Shown: positions 11,349 to 22,451 of the stretch, piece by piece
Position numbering within the stretch: the first letter of the stretch is position 1
Layout of the letters: the number at the start of each line of letters is the position of its first letter
From: Erinaceus europaeus
Taxonomy: Eukaryota; Chordata; Mammalia; Eulipotyphla; Erinaceidae
Length of the DNA stretch: 64,000 nucleotides
Assembly: GCF_950295315.1 (NCBI RefSeq)
Contig: NC_080166.1
Span: 104,439,693-104,503,692 of the forward strand
Direction of reading: 5' to 3'
The notes under the pieces: model-generated
Database searches by the model: none
What the model was told of the DNA's origin: nothing
The model's input: the letters and a program-made list of their open reading frames with translations, nothing else
Program-made: the position numbers and the translations under genes

Positions 11349-12693
11349 CTAAGAAGATCTGAAAGGGAAACTAAAAGCAGGACCGGATCAAATTGTAAGT
11401 AGGGCACCAAAGTAAAAACCCAGTGGTGAGGGGTAGGCATGTAGCTTCCTGGGCCAGTGGGGGGTGGGAGTGGGCGGGAGGGATGGGTCACAGTCCTTTG
11501 GTGGTGGGAATGGTGTTTATGTACACTCCTAGCAAAATGTAGACATATAAATCAGTAGTTAATTAATATGAGAGGGGGAAATCAACTGTATGTCTCAAAG
11601 TTTCTCGAAAGACAAACTGAATCTTTTTAATATATAGGCTATGTATTTGATATGCAGACTCTCTCAAAAGCCTAGACCAAGTAGATTGGAGGCTTCCAAT
11701 AGCACAGCTATATACAAGATACTGGGTACTGTCCAGCAAACCATAACAAAGGGACTTTTCAAAGTTAACCCAATTAACAAATAATGTGATGATAATATTA
11801 ACTATTGATTGTTTTTTTGAACCCTAAGACAGCAGGAACCTCACATCTTCACTATAGAGCCCCTACTTCCCCCAGTCCTGGAACCCTTGGATAGGGCCCA
11901 CTTTCCCGTATGCATCTCCCAATCCAAACCAAATAACATTGCATCTGCCGATCACAACCTAAGCAAAGCAACGATTGCCACCTCAACATGCTTCACCTCA
12001 GAATGTGTCCAGAGACATCACGTGTGGAATGACAACCCTTCAGCTTCATTACTCGGATGAGACCTTTCCTTTAATAGTACACTCTAATTTCATCTCAGGT
12101 AGTTCACTTTCTAACAAAGTCCCATAACCTAGATATACACCAGTTTCTGTGAGAGAGAGCTTATGTGCACACGTATCCATAAACTACTGCAAAATATATA
12201 CCTGAAAGCAGGACTACACTAGAGTTTGCATTGAGTACCTCCCTAACACTTCCTCTCCACTCTTCCAAGCTTGGGATCCATGATTGCTCAACAAATTGTT
12301 TGGCTTCATATGTTAACTCTCTTTTCAATCACCAGGTTCCAGATGCCACCAGGATGCTGGCCAGGCTTCCCTGGATTGAAGACTCCACCAATATGTCCTG
12401 GAGCTCAACTTCCCCAGAGTCACACCCTACTAGGGAAAGAGAGAGGCAGACTGGGGGTATGGACCGACCAGTCAACGCCCATGTTCAGCGGGGAAGCAAT
12501 TACAGAAGCCAGACCTTCTACCTTCTGCAACCCTCAACAACCCTGGGTCCATGCTGCCAGAGGGATAGAGAATGGGAAAGCTATCATGGGAGGGGGTGGG
12601 TTATGGGGATTGGGTGTTGGGAATTGTGTGGAGTTGTACCCCTCCTACCTTATGCTTTTGTTCACTAATCCTTTCTTAAATAAAAAATTTTTT
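11349..12693 (+). other. L1-A 3'UTR (L1-1)
   Basis: About 1.3 kb between the ORF2 stop and the A-rich end. It opens with a G-rich purine tract (11445-11490, including GGGCCAGTGGGGGGTGGGAG) and ends in CTTAAATAAAAAAT with the polyadenylation signal. The same 3'UTR, in part or whole, recurs in about a dozen fragments downstream. Open frames near 12231-12738 lack an ATG at their start or show no coding constraint. Confidence 0.85.
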
Positions 12694-12708
12694 AAAAAGT
12701 GCTTGACT
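12694..12708 (+). repeat. 5' target-site duplication of L1-2
   Basis: AAAAAGTGCTTGACT occurs here and again at 20211-20225, directly after the poly-A tail of L1-2. It is also the start of the 41-base target-site duplication of L1-1, so L1-2 landed exactly in that repeat. Confidence 0.9.
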
Positions 12709-13330
12709 GAATATGGCGACGGTCTGAGAAGTCGCTAACAGCGACTGCTCTGATAGCATCGTCGGCAAAGGTAGGATTTTCTGCCTTTAGCAGGCCAGTC
12801 AATAAGGGGGGGGGGCACCAAAGAAGTTATTACAGTTTAATTTGGGTTAACAATTAGAGCAAAGGTGACACGGACTAGCGGGGCGCCAGAATTCCCAGGC
12901 GGCGCCAGGCAAGGCGAGTGCGCCGGGCATTGTCCTCCGCCCGCCCGGGAAGACGGCTCCTCCGCCAGTTGCAGAGCGCGGCGGGCAGAGGACCCGGAGA
13001 GAGCACTTTAGCTCGGGGGCTGCCTCTTGGGAGTTGCCAGGGTCCACCGCGACCCTGAGGGTGGATCCAAAGACTTCTTGAGTATAGCTCTCATTGGATC
13101 AAAGGACTTGGAGCTAGTTTTCATTTTTGAGAAATCCTTTAAAAAAGTCTGGAGGGCGGGGTTTCCCGGAAAATGGCGCCCGGAGAAGCAGAAGCGGCCA
13201 GCCTTTGAGCTCCGGACACATCTCGTGTAAACAATAGGATTTTCTGCCTTTAGCAGGCCATCCAATAAGGGGCCATAACGGTCATACCAAGGATGTTTCT
13301 ATAACTTAATTTGGGTTAAGAATTAGAGTA
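12709..13330 (+). promoter_or_regulatory. L1-2 promoter region: two CpG-rich monomers
   Basis: Two related units lie in tandem with a period of about 463 bases. ATGGCG at 12713 and again at 13173 is followed about 60 bases later by AGGATTTTCTGCCTTTAG (12773 and 13236), then GGCCA..CAATAAGGGG, then TAATTTGGGTTAA (12838 and 13307). The spacer of the first unit (about 12860-13020) is GC- and CpG-rich. By analogy with other L1 families this is the sense RNA polymerase II promoter, with YY1 setting the start. The second unit is incomplete and runs into a pyrimidine- and T-rich stretch. Confidence 0.72.
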
Positions 13331-14053
13331 GGGGGAAAAAATTCTTTTTTCTTCCTTTTAATTTTCAAGCATACATCCTTCCCGCCGCCCGCCCCCCCTC
13401 CCCCCATAAGCAGTGCCTGGGACCAGCTACTAGCAGGATACCCCATACCACCAAACAGGGTTTTTTTTTTTTTTTTTTTTTTTTGTTAATTCACTGATAC
13501 ACATTTGGGAAGTTCCTCGCACTGCTCTTTAATTACAACTCTTCTTCCTATCTTCTCCCTTTTCTCTCTCTTATCTCTCTCAATCTCTCTCTCTTTTTTT
13601 TTTTTTTTTTTTTAATCTTGTCATACACGTCTTTCTTCTTTGACTTTCTGAATTTGTGAATTACTTTGGGGAAGAAATCTGACCCAGAGTGGACTCTCTA
13701 TGTGTGTATCTCTGCTCTAGTTCCCTTTACACTCTTGTCACCCTTAGAATATACACTGGATAGTAAATTTGCATAACTGTCTATTCTTGCTATCCTCTCT
13801 TCCTTTTCTCTTTCTTCACTGGGATTTGGTTACTATTTTTTCACGGACTGGAGAAATTGTTTGGCTAACTGGTAACGATTAAACTCCTTCAATACTTACT
13901 TCAGTTGCTACGGTTATTCCGGAGGTTGGTGAGTGCAATTGTCATAAAGGTATTTAGTACAGTGTTACTTGTGCTCAAAACACAACAACTGAGGAACAAC
14001 AGAACATTAAAAAAAAAAAAAAAAAAAGAGAGAAACACATAAATTAAAAAAAA
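13331..14053 (+). other. Distal 5'UTR of L1-2
   Basis: Pyrimidine-rich DNA with C-runs near 13380-13405, T-runs near 13463-13485 and 13592-13612, then a unique block shared with L1-1 from about 13620. An A-run precedes the ORF1 ATG. No gene is present. Confidence 0.7.
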
Positions 14054-14968
14054 ATGGGTAGATTAAAAACAAATAAAACTGCTACCCCAATGAATGAAGA
14101 CAAGAGCCCAGAAGAAACCACAAATCAGTCAGAAGTAACCATAGATAAGAAAAGTATGCAAGCAATAATAAACTTATTAATCACAGAAATGAAAACAACA
14201 TTGGAGGAAAGAAATGGCAGTATTAGGGAAACAACAGTTGAGACCCCCAAGGAAAATACTGATTATCTTGAGACAATTAGAGAACTGAAAGCTGAAATAG
14301 CTGTAATGAAGAAAGAAGCTGAGGCAAGGGAAAGCAGACTAACAGAAGCAGAAAACAGAATTAGTCAGACAGAGGATGAGTTAGAGAAAACTAAGAAAGA
14401 GGTGAAAGAGCTTAAAAATAGATTGAGAGACACTGAAAACAACAACAGAGACATATGGGATGATCTCAAAAGAAGTAACATTCGTATAATTGGCCTGCCA
14501 GAGGAAGAAAGAGAGGAAGGGGAAGCAAACATCCTAGAGGAAATAATACAAGAAAATTTCCCAGACCTGAATAACAGAAAGGATATCAAGGTGCAAGAGG
14601 CCCAGAGAGTACCAAACAGAATCAACCCAGACCTGAAAACACCAAGACACATCATAGTCACAATGAGAAGAAGTAAGGATAAAGAAAGGATCCTAAAGGC
14701 TGCAAGAGAGAAACAAAAAGTCACATACAGGGGAAAACCCATAAGACTTTCTGCAGATTTTTCAACTCAAACTCTAAAAGCCAGAAGGGAGTGGCAAGAT
14801 ATCTATTGAGCCCTGAATGAAAAAGGGTTTCAACCAAGGATTATATATCCTGCTAGACTTTCATTCAAGCTAGATGGAGGGATCAAAACCTTCTTAGACA
14901 AACAACAGTTAAAGGAGGCAACTATCACCAAGCCGGCCCTGAAAGAGGTATTAAAAGACCTCTTATAA
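14054..14968 (+). pseudogene. LINE-1 ORF1 with a single nonsense codon (L1-2)
   Basis: The ORF1p frame (coiled coil, then an RRM-like region with IRIIGLPEEE) is open for 251 codons and stops at TGA, 14807-14809. L1-1 has CGA at that site, so this is one CpG transition. After it the frame continues open to the original TAA at 14966-14968, in step with the 304-residue protein. The stop removes most of the C-terminal domain, including the YPARLSF segment, which in characterised L1s is needed for RNA binding and retrotransposition. No frameshift is seen. Confidence 0.93.
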
Positions 14969-15028
14969 ACAAGAACATCACTATAATACTTGTAATATAT
15001 CAGAGCAAACAAATTGTTTTTTAGAACA

Positions 15029-18000
15029 ATGGCACTACAATACATTAAATCCATAATATCAATAAATGTCAATGGCTTAAATTCACCCATCAAAAGGCAC
15101 AGGGTGGGGGGATGGATCAGAAAACATAACCCAACCATATGCTGCTTGCAAGAATCCCATCTGTCACAACAAGATAAACACAGACTTAAAGTGAAAGGAT
15201 GGAAAACTATCATACAGGCTAATGGTCCACAAAAAAGGGCAGGAACAGCCATTCTCATCTCAGACACGATAGATTTTAAATTAAATAAAGTAATAAAAGA
15301 TAGGCAAGGACATTACATAATGATAAGAGGATCAATCAGCCAAGAAGACTTAACAATTATTAACATCTATGCACCCAACGAGGGACCATCTAAATACATT
15401 AAACACCTATTGAAAGAATTTCAAAAATACATCAATAGTAATACAATAATAGTGGGAGACTTCAATACCCCACTCTCACACTTAGACAGATCAACAAAGA
15501 AGAGAACCAATAAAGATATAAGAGAATTGAATGAAGAGATTGACAGACTAGACCTCTTGGACATTTTCAGACTCCTCCACCCCAAAAAACTGGAATACAC
15601 CTTCTTTTCAAATCCACACAACACATACTCAAGGATAGACCACATGTTAGGTCACAAAGACAGCATCAATAAATTCAAGAGCATTGAAATCATCCCAAGT
15701 ATCTTCTCAGACCACAGTGGAGTAAAACTAACTTTTAACAACAAACAGAAAATTATTAAAAGACATAGAATTTGGAAACTAAACAACATGCTCCTTAAGA
15801 ACCACTGGGTCAGACACTCACTCAAACAGGAAATTCAAATGTTCCTGGAAACTAATGAAAATGAAGACACAACCTATCAAAATATTTGGGACACAGCTAA
15901 AGCAGTACTGAGAGGGAAACTTATAGCTATACAATCACATATTAAACACCAAGAAGAAGCCCAAATGAACGAACTTACTACACACCTCAAGGACTTAGAG
16001 GAAGAGGAACAAAGGAACCCTAAAGCAACCAGAAGGACAGAAATCACTAAAGTTAGAGCAGAAATAAACAACATCGAAAATAAAAGAACCATACAAAAGA
16101 TCAATGAAGCCAAATGTTGGTTCTTTGAAAGATTAAACAAAATTGACAAACCCCTAGCCAGACTCACCAAACAAAAAAGAGAGAAGACTCAAATTAATAG
16201 AATTGTCAACGATACAGGAGATATCACAACTGACACCACAGAAATCCAGAGAATTCTGCGAAACTTCTATAAAGAACTATATGCCACCAAGCTAGAGAAT
16301 CTGGAAGAAATGGAACAATTCCTAGAAACCTATGCACTTCCAAAACTGAACCAAGAAGAACTACAAAATCTAAATGCACCAATCACAGACAAAGAAATTG
16401 AAACCGTTATTAAGAATCTCCCCAAAAACAAAAGTCCTGGACCAGATGGCTTCACAAACGAATTCTACAAAACTTTCAGGAAACAGTTAATACCCATACT
16501 TCTTAAGCTATTCCATAAGATTGAAGAAACAGGAATACTCCCTTCCACCTTTTATGAAGCCAACATCACCCTGATACCAAAAGCTGATAGGGACAGAACA
16601 AAAAAGGAAAACTACAGACCAATATCTCTGATGAACATAGATGCCAAAATATTAAACAAGATCTTGGCCAACCGGATACAGCAACACATCAAAAAGATTG
16701 TTCATCATGACCAAGTGGGATTCATCCCAGGAATGCAAGGCTGGTTCAACATCCGTAAATCAATCAATGTCATTCATCACATCAATAAAAGCAAAGCCAA
16801 AAACCACATGATTATCTCAATAGATGCAGAGAAAGCCTTTGACAAAATCCAACACCCATTCATGCTCAAAACTCTACAAAAAATGGGAATAGATGGGAAA
16901 TTCCTCAAGATAGTGGAGTCTATATATAGCAAACCTACAGCCAACATCATACTCAATGGAGAGAAGCTGAAAGCATTCCCCCTCAGATCAGGGACTAGAC
17001 AGGGCTGCCCACTGTCACCGTTACTCTTCAACATAGTATTGGAAGTTCTTGCCATAGCAATCAGGCAAGAGAAAGAAATCAAAGGGATACAGATTGGAAG
17101 GGAAGAAGTCAAGCTCTCACTATTTGCAGATGATATGATAGTATACATAGAAAGACCTAAAGAATCCAGTAGAAAATTACTGGAAGTTGTTAGGCAATAT
17201 AGCAAGGTATCAGGCTACAAAATCAATGTACAAAAATCAGTGGCATTTCTTTATGCAAACACTAAATCTGAAGAAGAAGACATCCAGAAATCACTCCCAT
17301 TCACTGTTTCAGCAAAATCAATCAAATACCTAGGAATAAAGTTGACCAAAGAAGTGAAAGACTTGTATGCTGAAAACTATGAGTCGCTACTCAAGGAGAT
17401 AGAAACTGATACCAAGAAATGGAAAGATATCCCATGCTCATGGATTGGAAGAATAAATATCATCAAAATGAACATTCTCCCCAGAGCCATATACAAATTT
17501 AATGCAATACCCATCAAAGTTCCACCAAGCTTCTTTAAGAGAATAGAACAAACACTACAATCATTTATCTGGAACCTGAAAACACCTAGAATTGCCAAAA
17601 CCATCTTGGGGAAAAGAAACAGAAATGGAGGCATCACACTCCCAGACCTTAAACTATATTATAAAGCCATCATCATCAAAACAGCATGGTACTGGAACAA
17701 AAATAGGCACACAGACCAGTGGAACAGAATTGAAAGCCCAGAAGTAAATCCCAACACCTATGGGCATCTAATCTTTGATAAGGGGGCCCAAAGGATTAAA
17801 TGGAAGAAGGAGGCTCACTTCAATAAATGGTGCTGGGAAAACTGGGTTGAAACATGCAGAAGAATGAAATTGAACCACTTTATCTCACCAGAAACAAAAA
17901 TCAACTCCAAATGGATCAAAGACCTAGATGTCAGACCAGAAACAATCAAATACTTAGAGGAAAACATTGGTAAAACACTTTCCCATCTACACCTCAAGGA

Positions 18001-18853
18001 TATCTTTGATGAATCAAACCCAATTGCAAGGAAGACCAAAGTAGAAACAAACCAATGGGACTACATCAAATTGAAAAGCTTCTGCACATCCAAAGAAACA
18101 ATTAAACAAACAGAGAGACCCCTCACAGAATGGGAGAAGATCTTCACATGCCAGACATCAGACAAGAAACTAATCACCAAAATATATAAAGAGCTCAGCA
18201 AACTTAGCACCAAAAAAGCAAATGACCCCATCCAAAAATGGGCAGAGGAAATGAACAAAACACTCACCACAGAGGAGATCCAAAAGGCTAACAAACATAT
18301 GAAAAACTGCTCTAGGTCACTGATTATCAGAGAAATGCAAATTAAGACAACACTAAGATACCACCTCACTCCTGTAAGAATGGCATACATCAAAAAGGAC
18401 AGCAGCAACAAATGCTGGAGAGGATGTGGGGACAGAGGAACCCTTTTACATTGCTGGTGGGAATGTAAATTGGTACAGCCTCTGTGGAGAGCAGTCTGGA
18501 AAACCCTCAGAAGGCTAGACATGGACCTTCCATATGACCCAATAATTCCTCTCCTGGGGTTATACCCCAAGGACTCCATAACACCCAACCAAAAAGAGGT
18601 GTGTACTCCTATGTTCATAGCAGCACAATTCATAATAGCTAAAACCTGGAAGCAACCCAGGTGCCCAACAACAGATGAATGGCTGAGAAAGCTGTGGTAT
18701 ATATACACAATGGAATACTATGCAGCTATCAAGAACAATGAACCCACCTTCTCTGACCCATCTTGGACAGAGCTAGAAGGAATTATGTTAAGTGAACTGA
18801 GTCAGAAAGTTAAAGATGAGTATGGGATGATCCCACTCATCAACAGAAGCTGA
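15029..18853 (+). CDS. LINE-1 ORF2 protein, intact endonuclease/reverse transcriptase (L1-2)
   Basis: This 1,274-residue frame (human ORF2p has 1,275) starts at ATG 15029 (MALQYIKS). The frame extends 15 bases upstream only through a TTG. The N-terminal APE-type endonuclease keeps N13 (INVNG), E42 (CLQESHL), Y114 (IYAPNEG), D144 and N146 (GDFNTPLS), D204 (SRIDH) and H229 (SDHSG). The reverse transcriptase has [41 protein letters not shown] and the catalytic FADD at 699-702. The C-terminal cysteine segment [18 protein letters not shown] is present. The protein nicks genomic T/A-rich sites and reverse-transcribes L1, SINE and other RNAs in place. No stop or shift is seen. The matching ORF1 is broken, so activity in cis would be reduced, but ORF2p can copy SINE RNAs with little or no ORF1p. 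Confidence 0.96.
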   Translation: MALQYIKSIISINVNGLNSPIKRHRVGGWIRKHNPTICCLQESHLSQQDKHRLKVKGWKTIIQANGPQKRAGTAILISDTIDFKLNKVIKDRQGHYIMIRGSISQEDLTIINIYAPNEGPSKYIKHLLKEFQKYINSNTIIVGDFNTPLSHLDRSTKKRTNKDIRELNEEIDRLDLLDIFRLLHPKKLEYTFFSNPHNTYSRIDHMLGHKDSINKFKSIEIIPSIFSDHSGVKLTFNNKQKIIKRHRIWKLNNMLLKNHWVRHSLKQEIQMFLETNENEDTTYQNIWDTAKAVLRGKLIAIQSHIKHQEEAQMNELTTHLKDLEEEEQRNPKATRRTEITKVRAEINNIENKRTIQKINEAKCWFFERLNKIDKPLARLTKQKREKTQINRIVNDTGDITTDTTEIQRILRNFYKELYATKLENLEEMEQFLETYALPKLNQEELQNLNAPITDKEIETVIKNLPKNKSPGPDGFTNEFYKTFRKQLIPILLKLFHKIEETGILPSTFYEANITLIPKADRDRTKKENYRPISLMNIDAKILNKILANRIQQHIKKIVHHDQVGFIPGMQGWFNIRKSINVIHHINKSKAKNHMIISIDAEKAFDKIQHPFMLKTLQKMGIDGKFLKIVESIYSKPTANIILNGEKLKAFPLRSGTRQGCPLSPLLFNIVLEVLAIAIRQEKEIKGIQIGREEVKLSLFADDMIVYIERPKESSRKLLEVVRQYSKVSGYKINVQKSVAFLYANTKSEEEDIQKSLPFTVSAKSIKYLGIKLTKEVKDLYAENYESLLKEIETDTKKWKDIPCSWIGRINIIKMNILPRAIYKFNAIPIKVPPSFFKRIEQTLQSFIWNLKTPRIAKTILGKRNRNGGITLPDLKLYYKAIIIKTAWYWNKNRHTDQWNRIESPEVNPNTYGHLIFDKGAQRIKWKKEAHFNKWCWENWVETCRRMKLNHFISPETKINSKWIKDLDVRPETIKYLEENIGKTLSHLHLKDIFDESNPIARKTKVETNQWDYIKLKSFCTSKETIKQTERPLTEWEKIFTCQTSDKKLITKIYKELSKLSTKKANDPIQKWAEEMNKTLTTEEIQKANKHMKNCSRSLIIREMQIKTTLRYHLTPVRMAYIKKDSSNKCWRGCGDRGTLLHCWWECKLVQPLWRAVWKTLRRLDMDLPYDPIIPLLGLYPKDSITPNQKEVCTPMFIAAQFIIAKTWKQPRCPTTDEWLRKLWYIYTMEYYAAIKNNEPTFSDPSWTELEGIMLSELSQKVKDEYGMIPLINRS

Positions 18854-20210
18854 CTTAGAAGATCTGAAAGGGAAACTAAAAGCAGGACCTGATCAAATTG
18901 TAAGTAGGGCACCAAAGAAAAAACCCAGTGGTGAGGGGTAGACATGTAGCTTTCTGGGCCAGTGGGGGGTGGGAATGGGCGGGAGGGATGGGTCACGGTC
19001 CTTTGGTGATGGGAATGGTGTTTATGTACACTCCTAGCAAAATGTAGACATATAAATCAGTAGTTAATTAATATGAGAGGGGGAAATCAATTGTATGTCT
19101 CAAAGGTTCTCAGGAGACAAACTGAATCTTTTTAATAGATAGGCTACGTATTTGATATGCGGACTCTCTCAAAAGCCTAGACCAAGTAGATTGGAGGCTT
19201 CCAATAGCACAGCTATATACAAGATACTGGGTACTGTACAGCAAACCATAACAAAGGGACTTTTCAAAGTTAACCCAATTAACAAATAATGTGATGATAA
19301 TATTAACTATTGATTGTCTTTTTGAACCCTAAGACAGCAGGAACCTCACATCTTCACTATAGAGCCCCTACTTCCCCCAGTCCTGGCACCCATGGATAGG
19401 GCTCACTTTCCCGTATGCTTCTCCCAATCCATACCAAATAATATTGCATCCGCCGATCACAACCTAACCAAAGCAACGATTGCCATCTCAACATGCTTCA
19501 CCTCAGAGTGTATCCAGAGACTTCACGTGTGGAATGACAACCCTTCAGCTTCATTACTCGGGTGAGACCTTTCCTTTTATAGTACACTCTAATTTCATCT
19601 CAGGTAGTTCACTTTCTAACAAAGTCCCATAACCTAGACATACACCAGTTTCTGTGAGAGAGAGCGTATGCGCACACGTATCCATAAACTACTGCAAAAT
19701 ATATACCTGAAAGCAGGATTACACTAGAGTTTGCAGTGAGTACCTCCCCAACACTTCCTCTCCACTATTCCAATCTTGGGATCCATGTTTGCTCAACAAA
19801 TTGTTTGGCTTTGTATGTTAACTCTCTTTTCAATCACCAGGTTCCAGATGCCACCAGGATGCTGGCTAGGCTTCCCTGGATTGAAGACCCCACCAATGTG
19901 TCCTGGAGCTCAGCTTCCCCAGAGACACACCTTACTAGGGAAAGAGAGAGGCAGACTGGGAGTATGGACCGACCAGTCAACGCCCATGTTCAGCGGGGAA
20001 GCAATTACAGAAGCCAGACCCTCTACCTTCTGCAACCCTCAACGACCCTGGGTCCATGCTCCCAGAGGGCTAGAGAATGGGAAGGCTATCATGGGAGAGG
20101 GTGGGTTATGGGGATTGGGTGGTGGGAATTGTGTGGAGTTGTACCCCTCCTACCTTATGCTTTTGTTCACTAATCCTTTCTTAAATTAAAAATTTAAATA
20201 AAAAAAAAAA
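18854..20210 (+). other. L1-A 3'UTR and A tail (L1-2)
   Basis: Homologous to 11349-12693, with the G-rich tract near 18955-18990 and an A tail at about 20195-20210. An open frame of about 145 codons at 19736-20173 begins at GTG and has no support as a gene. Confidence 0.85.
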
Positions 20211-20211
20211 A

Positions 20212-20252
20212 AAAAGTGCTTGACTATGCACAATTTGCTATAATTACTTGTT
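20212..20252 (+). repeat. 3' target-site duplication shared by L1-1 and L1-2
   Basis: The full 41 bases match 6075-6115 with one mismatch, marking the end of the L1-1 insertion. The first part (AAAAAGTGCTTGACT, from 20211) is also the 3' duplicate of the L1-2 insertion. Confidence 0.88.
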
Positions 20253-20335
20253 TAGTGTTTTGTTGACAATTATTTATGTGTAGTACAATAAGGGTATCAA
20301 TAAACTAGTGTGGGATTGTATAAGAGAATGGAAAG

Positions 20336-20616
20336 TGGGGCAGTTGGGCAGTAGCGCAGCAGGTTAAGGCAGGTGGCACAAAGAACAAGGACCGGTGTAA
20401 GGATCCCAGTTCAAGCCCCCCACTTCCCACCTGCAGGGGCATCACTTCACAGGCGGTGAAGCCGGTCTTCAGGTGTCTATCTTTCTCTCCCCCTCTTTCT
20501 TCCCCTCCTCTCTCCATTTCTCTCTGTCCTATCCAACAACAATTACATCAGTAATAACTACAACAATAAAACAACAAGAGCAACAAAAGGAAATAAATAA
20601 ATAAATATTTTTTAAA
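20336..20616 (+). mobile_element. SINE-a
   Basis: The head GGGCAGTAGCGCAGCAGG (A box), B-box-like GTTCAAGCCCC, core CACCTGCAGGGGC, pyrimidine body and AACAAGAGCAACAAAAGG tail are all present. Confidence 0.9.
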
Positions 20617-21568
20617 AGAGAGAAGATGAAAAGTGGAAGATTCCATAGGAGGGTTTTTCATATTTTGTCTACTTTTCCAGAAGTGGGAGTTATGTGAACT
20701 AATTCAAAGAAACCTTATTAGGACTGTCTAAAACTTCACTAGATTTTATTAATGTATCTTTGAAATGCAAAGCAGCACATTACAGGTACTAACTATGAAT
20801 ATATTTGTGTTTGTATGTATATGTGTCTCACTGAGAATGTCTAAAAATGCAAGTATAAGCCAAATTAGCATTGTTACATAGGAGAGGTGAAAGATATGAG
20901 GTAATGATCCATCAAATTCATTCTATCATTATCCCCATTTAGTAAATCATTACACTTTGAGACCACCCCACTGAGTCCTAGACATGGTCCTGCACTCAGT
21001 GAACATCCTTGGACAGTTTTCTGAGATGTTTTTGCCCCACAGTCTTAGAAGGATAACAAGGCTCCAGGACACATCGGTGGGGTCGTCTACCCAGGGAAGT
21101 CCGGTTGGCGCCATCTTAGCATATGGTACCTGGTGGCTGCAAAGAGAGTCAACATATAAAGCCAAACAAATAGTTGACTAACCATGAACCTAAAGGCTGG
21201 AATAGTTCCAATAATGAGTTGGGGGTCTCCATTTTGTAGACAGTAGGCCTATTTTAGTTATAGTCCAAAGGGCCCATGACTATACTAATTTTTTGTGGGT
21301 TTTTTTCCTGAGCCTAACAACTGATATGCAGGTGGACCCAAGTTATTGTTTGGGGAGATGATGGGGGCTGGAAAATGTACCAGAAAGCTCAAGCCCTGCT
21401 TCCCCAAGCCCTTCCCTACTAGTGAAAGAGAGAGACAGGCTGGGAGTATGGATTAACCTGTCCACACCCACGTTTAGCCTGAAGCAGCTACCGAAGCCAG
21501 ACCTTCCACCCTCTACACCCCATAATGACCCTGGGTACATACTCCCAGAGGGATAAAAAATAGGAAAG

Positions 21569-21835
21569 CAGGGAGTCGGGCTGTAGCACAGCGGGTTAAG
21601 AGCAGGTGGTGCTAAGCACAAGGACCCGTGTAAGGATCCTGGTTCGAGGCCTGGCTCCCCACCTGCACGGGGGTGGCTTTACAAGCAGTGAAGCAGGTCT
21701 GCAGGTGTCTATCTTTCTCTCCCTCTCTCAGTATTCCCCCTCCCCTCCATTTCTCTCTGTCCTATCCAACAATAATGACAACAATAATAACTACAACAAT
21801 AAAACAACAAGGGCAACAAAAGGGAATAAATAAAT
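21569..21835 (+). mobile_element. SINE-a inside an L1-A copy
   Basis: The head GGGAGTCGGGCTGTAGCACAG, B box GGTTCGAGGCC, core, pyrimidine body and ACAACAATAAAACAACAAGG tail are present. Its A-rich tail abuts the T-run of the next fragment. Confidence 0.92.
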
Positions 21836-22070
21836 TTTTTTTTTTATTTAAGAAAGGATTAATTAACAAAACCATAGGGTAGGAGGGGTACAACTCCACA
21901 CAATTCCCACCGCCCAATCTCCATATCCCACCCCCTCCCGTGATAGCTTTCCCATTCTCTAGCCCTCTGGGAGCATGGACCCAGGGTCGTTGTGGGTTGC
22001 AGAAGGTAGAAGGTCTGGCTTCTGTAATTGCTTCCCCGCTGAACATGGGCGTTGACTGGTCAGTCCATAC
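21836..22070 (-). mobile_element. L1-A 3'-end fragment
   Basis: The T-run followed by ATTTAAGAAAGGATT and ACCATAGGGTAGGAGGGG is the reverse complement of the young L1-A 3' end. It breaks off at CAGTCCATACTCCCAG, so the copy is about 235 bases long. Confidence 0.85.
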
Positions 22071-22451
22071 TCCCAGGGGAGGGGATGGGTTACAGAGTTC
22101 TGATGGTGGGAATTGTGTGGAGTTGTGTCCCTCTTATCTATGGTTTTTGTCAGTATTTCCTTCTTACAAATATTTTTTTTTGAAAAAAGAAAGATAACAA
22201 GGACACCTGACTAGACCGCATTCCTTCAAGAAAACTTTGCTATCAGCACGAAATACAAAGGCTTTCTTTTACTCCTTTGGAAGTTCATATAAAATTTTTT
22301 TCTGCAAATATGACAAACATTATGTATATTGATATTCTGGAGAGATCTGTTTGATTGGATTTGAACCTTCTAGGTTATGAGTTGTAAAACTAAGCAGTGT
22401 CTTTATAAAACCACTGGGAAAGCACAAGTCACTAATTTTTTTTGATAGTTC

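Larger units (their letters stand above)
6116..12693 (+). mobile_element. L1-1, 5'UTR-truncated LINE-1 (L1-A lineage)
   Basis: The element holds a partial 5'UTR (6116-6551), ORF1 (6552-7466), a disrupted ORF2 (7527-11348), a 1.3-kb 3'UTR with a G-rich purine tract near 11445-11490, and an AATAAA near the A-rich end. It aligns almost base for base with L1-2 from about 13620 onward, so it lost roughly the first 0.9 kb of the 5'UTR, including the CpG-rich monomers. L1-2 has inserted at its 3' end. Confidence 0.95.
12709..20210 (+). mobile_element. L1-2, full-length LINE-1 (L1-A lineage)
   Basis: A 7.5-kb element with a complete 5'UTR (12709-14053), ORF1 (14054-14968, one nonsense codon), an intact ORF2 (15029-18853), a 1.3-kb 3'UTR and an uninterrupted A tail of about 16 bases. 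The first bases, GAATATGGCGACGG, contain a YY1-type ATGGCG motif like that at the start of human L1. The 15-base target-site copies are identical. These features point to a recent, non-truncated insertion. Confidence 0.96.
21062..22187. mobile_element. L1-A insertion with 5' inversion, later interrupted
   Basis: The left part (21062-21365) is L1-A 3'UTR on the minus strand. The right part (21366-21568 and 22071-22187) is the adjoining 3'UTR on the plus strand, and the two meet where the inverted piece leaves off. Direct repeats AGAAGGATAACAAGG (21047-21061) and AGAAAGATAACAAGG (22188-22202) bound the whole. This is the layout produced by twin priming during L1 insertion. A SINE-a and a minus-strand L1-A fragment lie inside it. 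Confidence 0.75.

Noticed and set aside
12231..12738. Overlapping 145- and 155-codon open frames in the L1-1 3'UTR, also present in L1-2 (19736-20189), as a possible third L1 gene.
   Set aside because: The frames start at TTG or GTG, not ATG. Most differences between the two copies change the amino acid, and older copies break the frames. This looks like chance absence of stops.
12860..13220. CpG-rich block as the CpG island of a host gene.
   Set aside because: It sits at the 5' end of a full-length L1 with matching target-site duplications and repeats internally, so it is the L1 promoter region.
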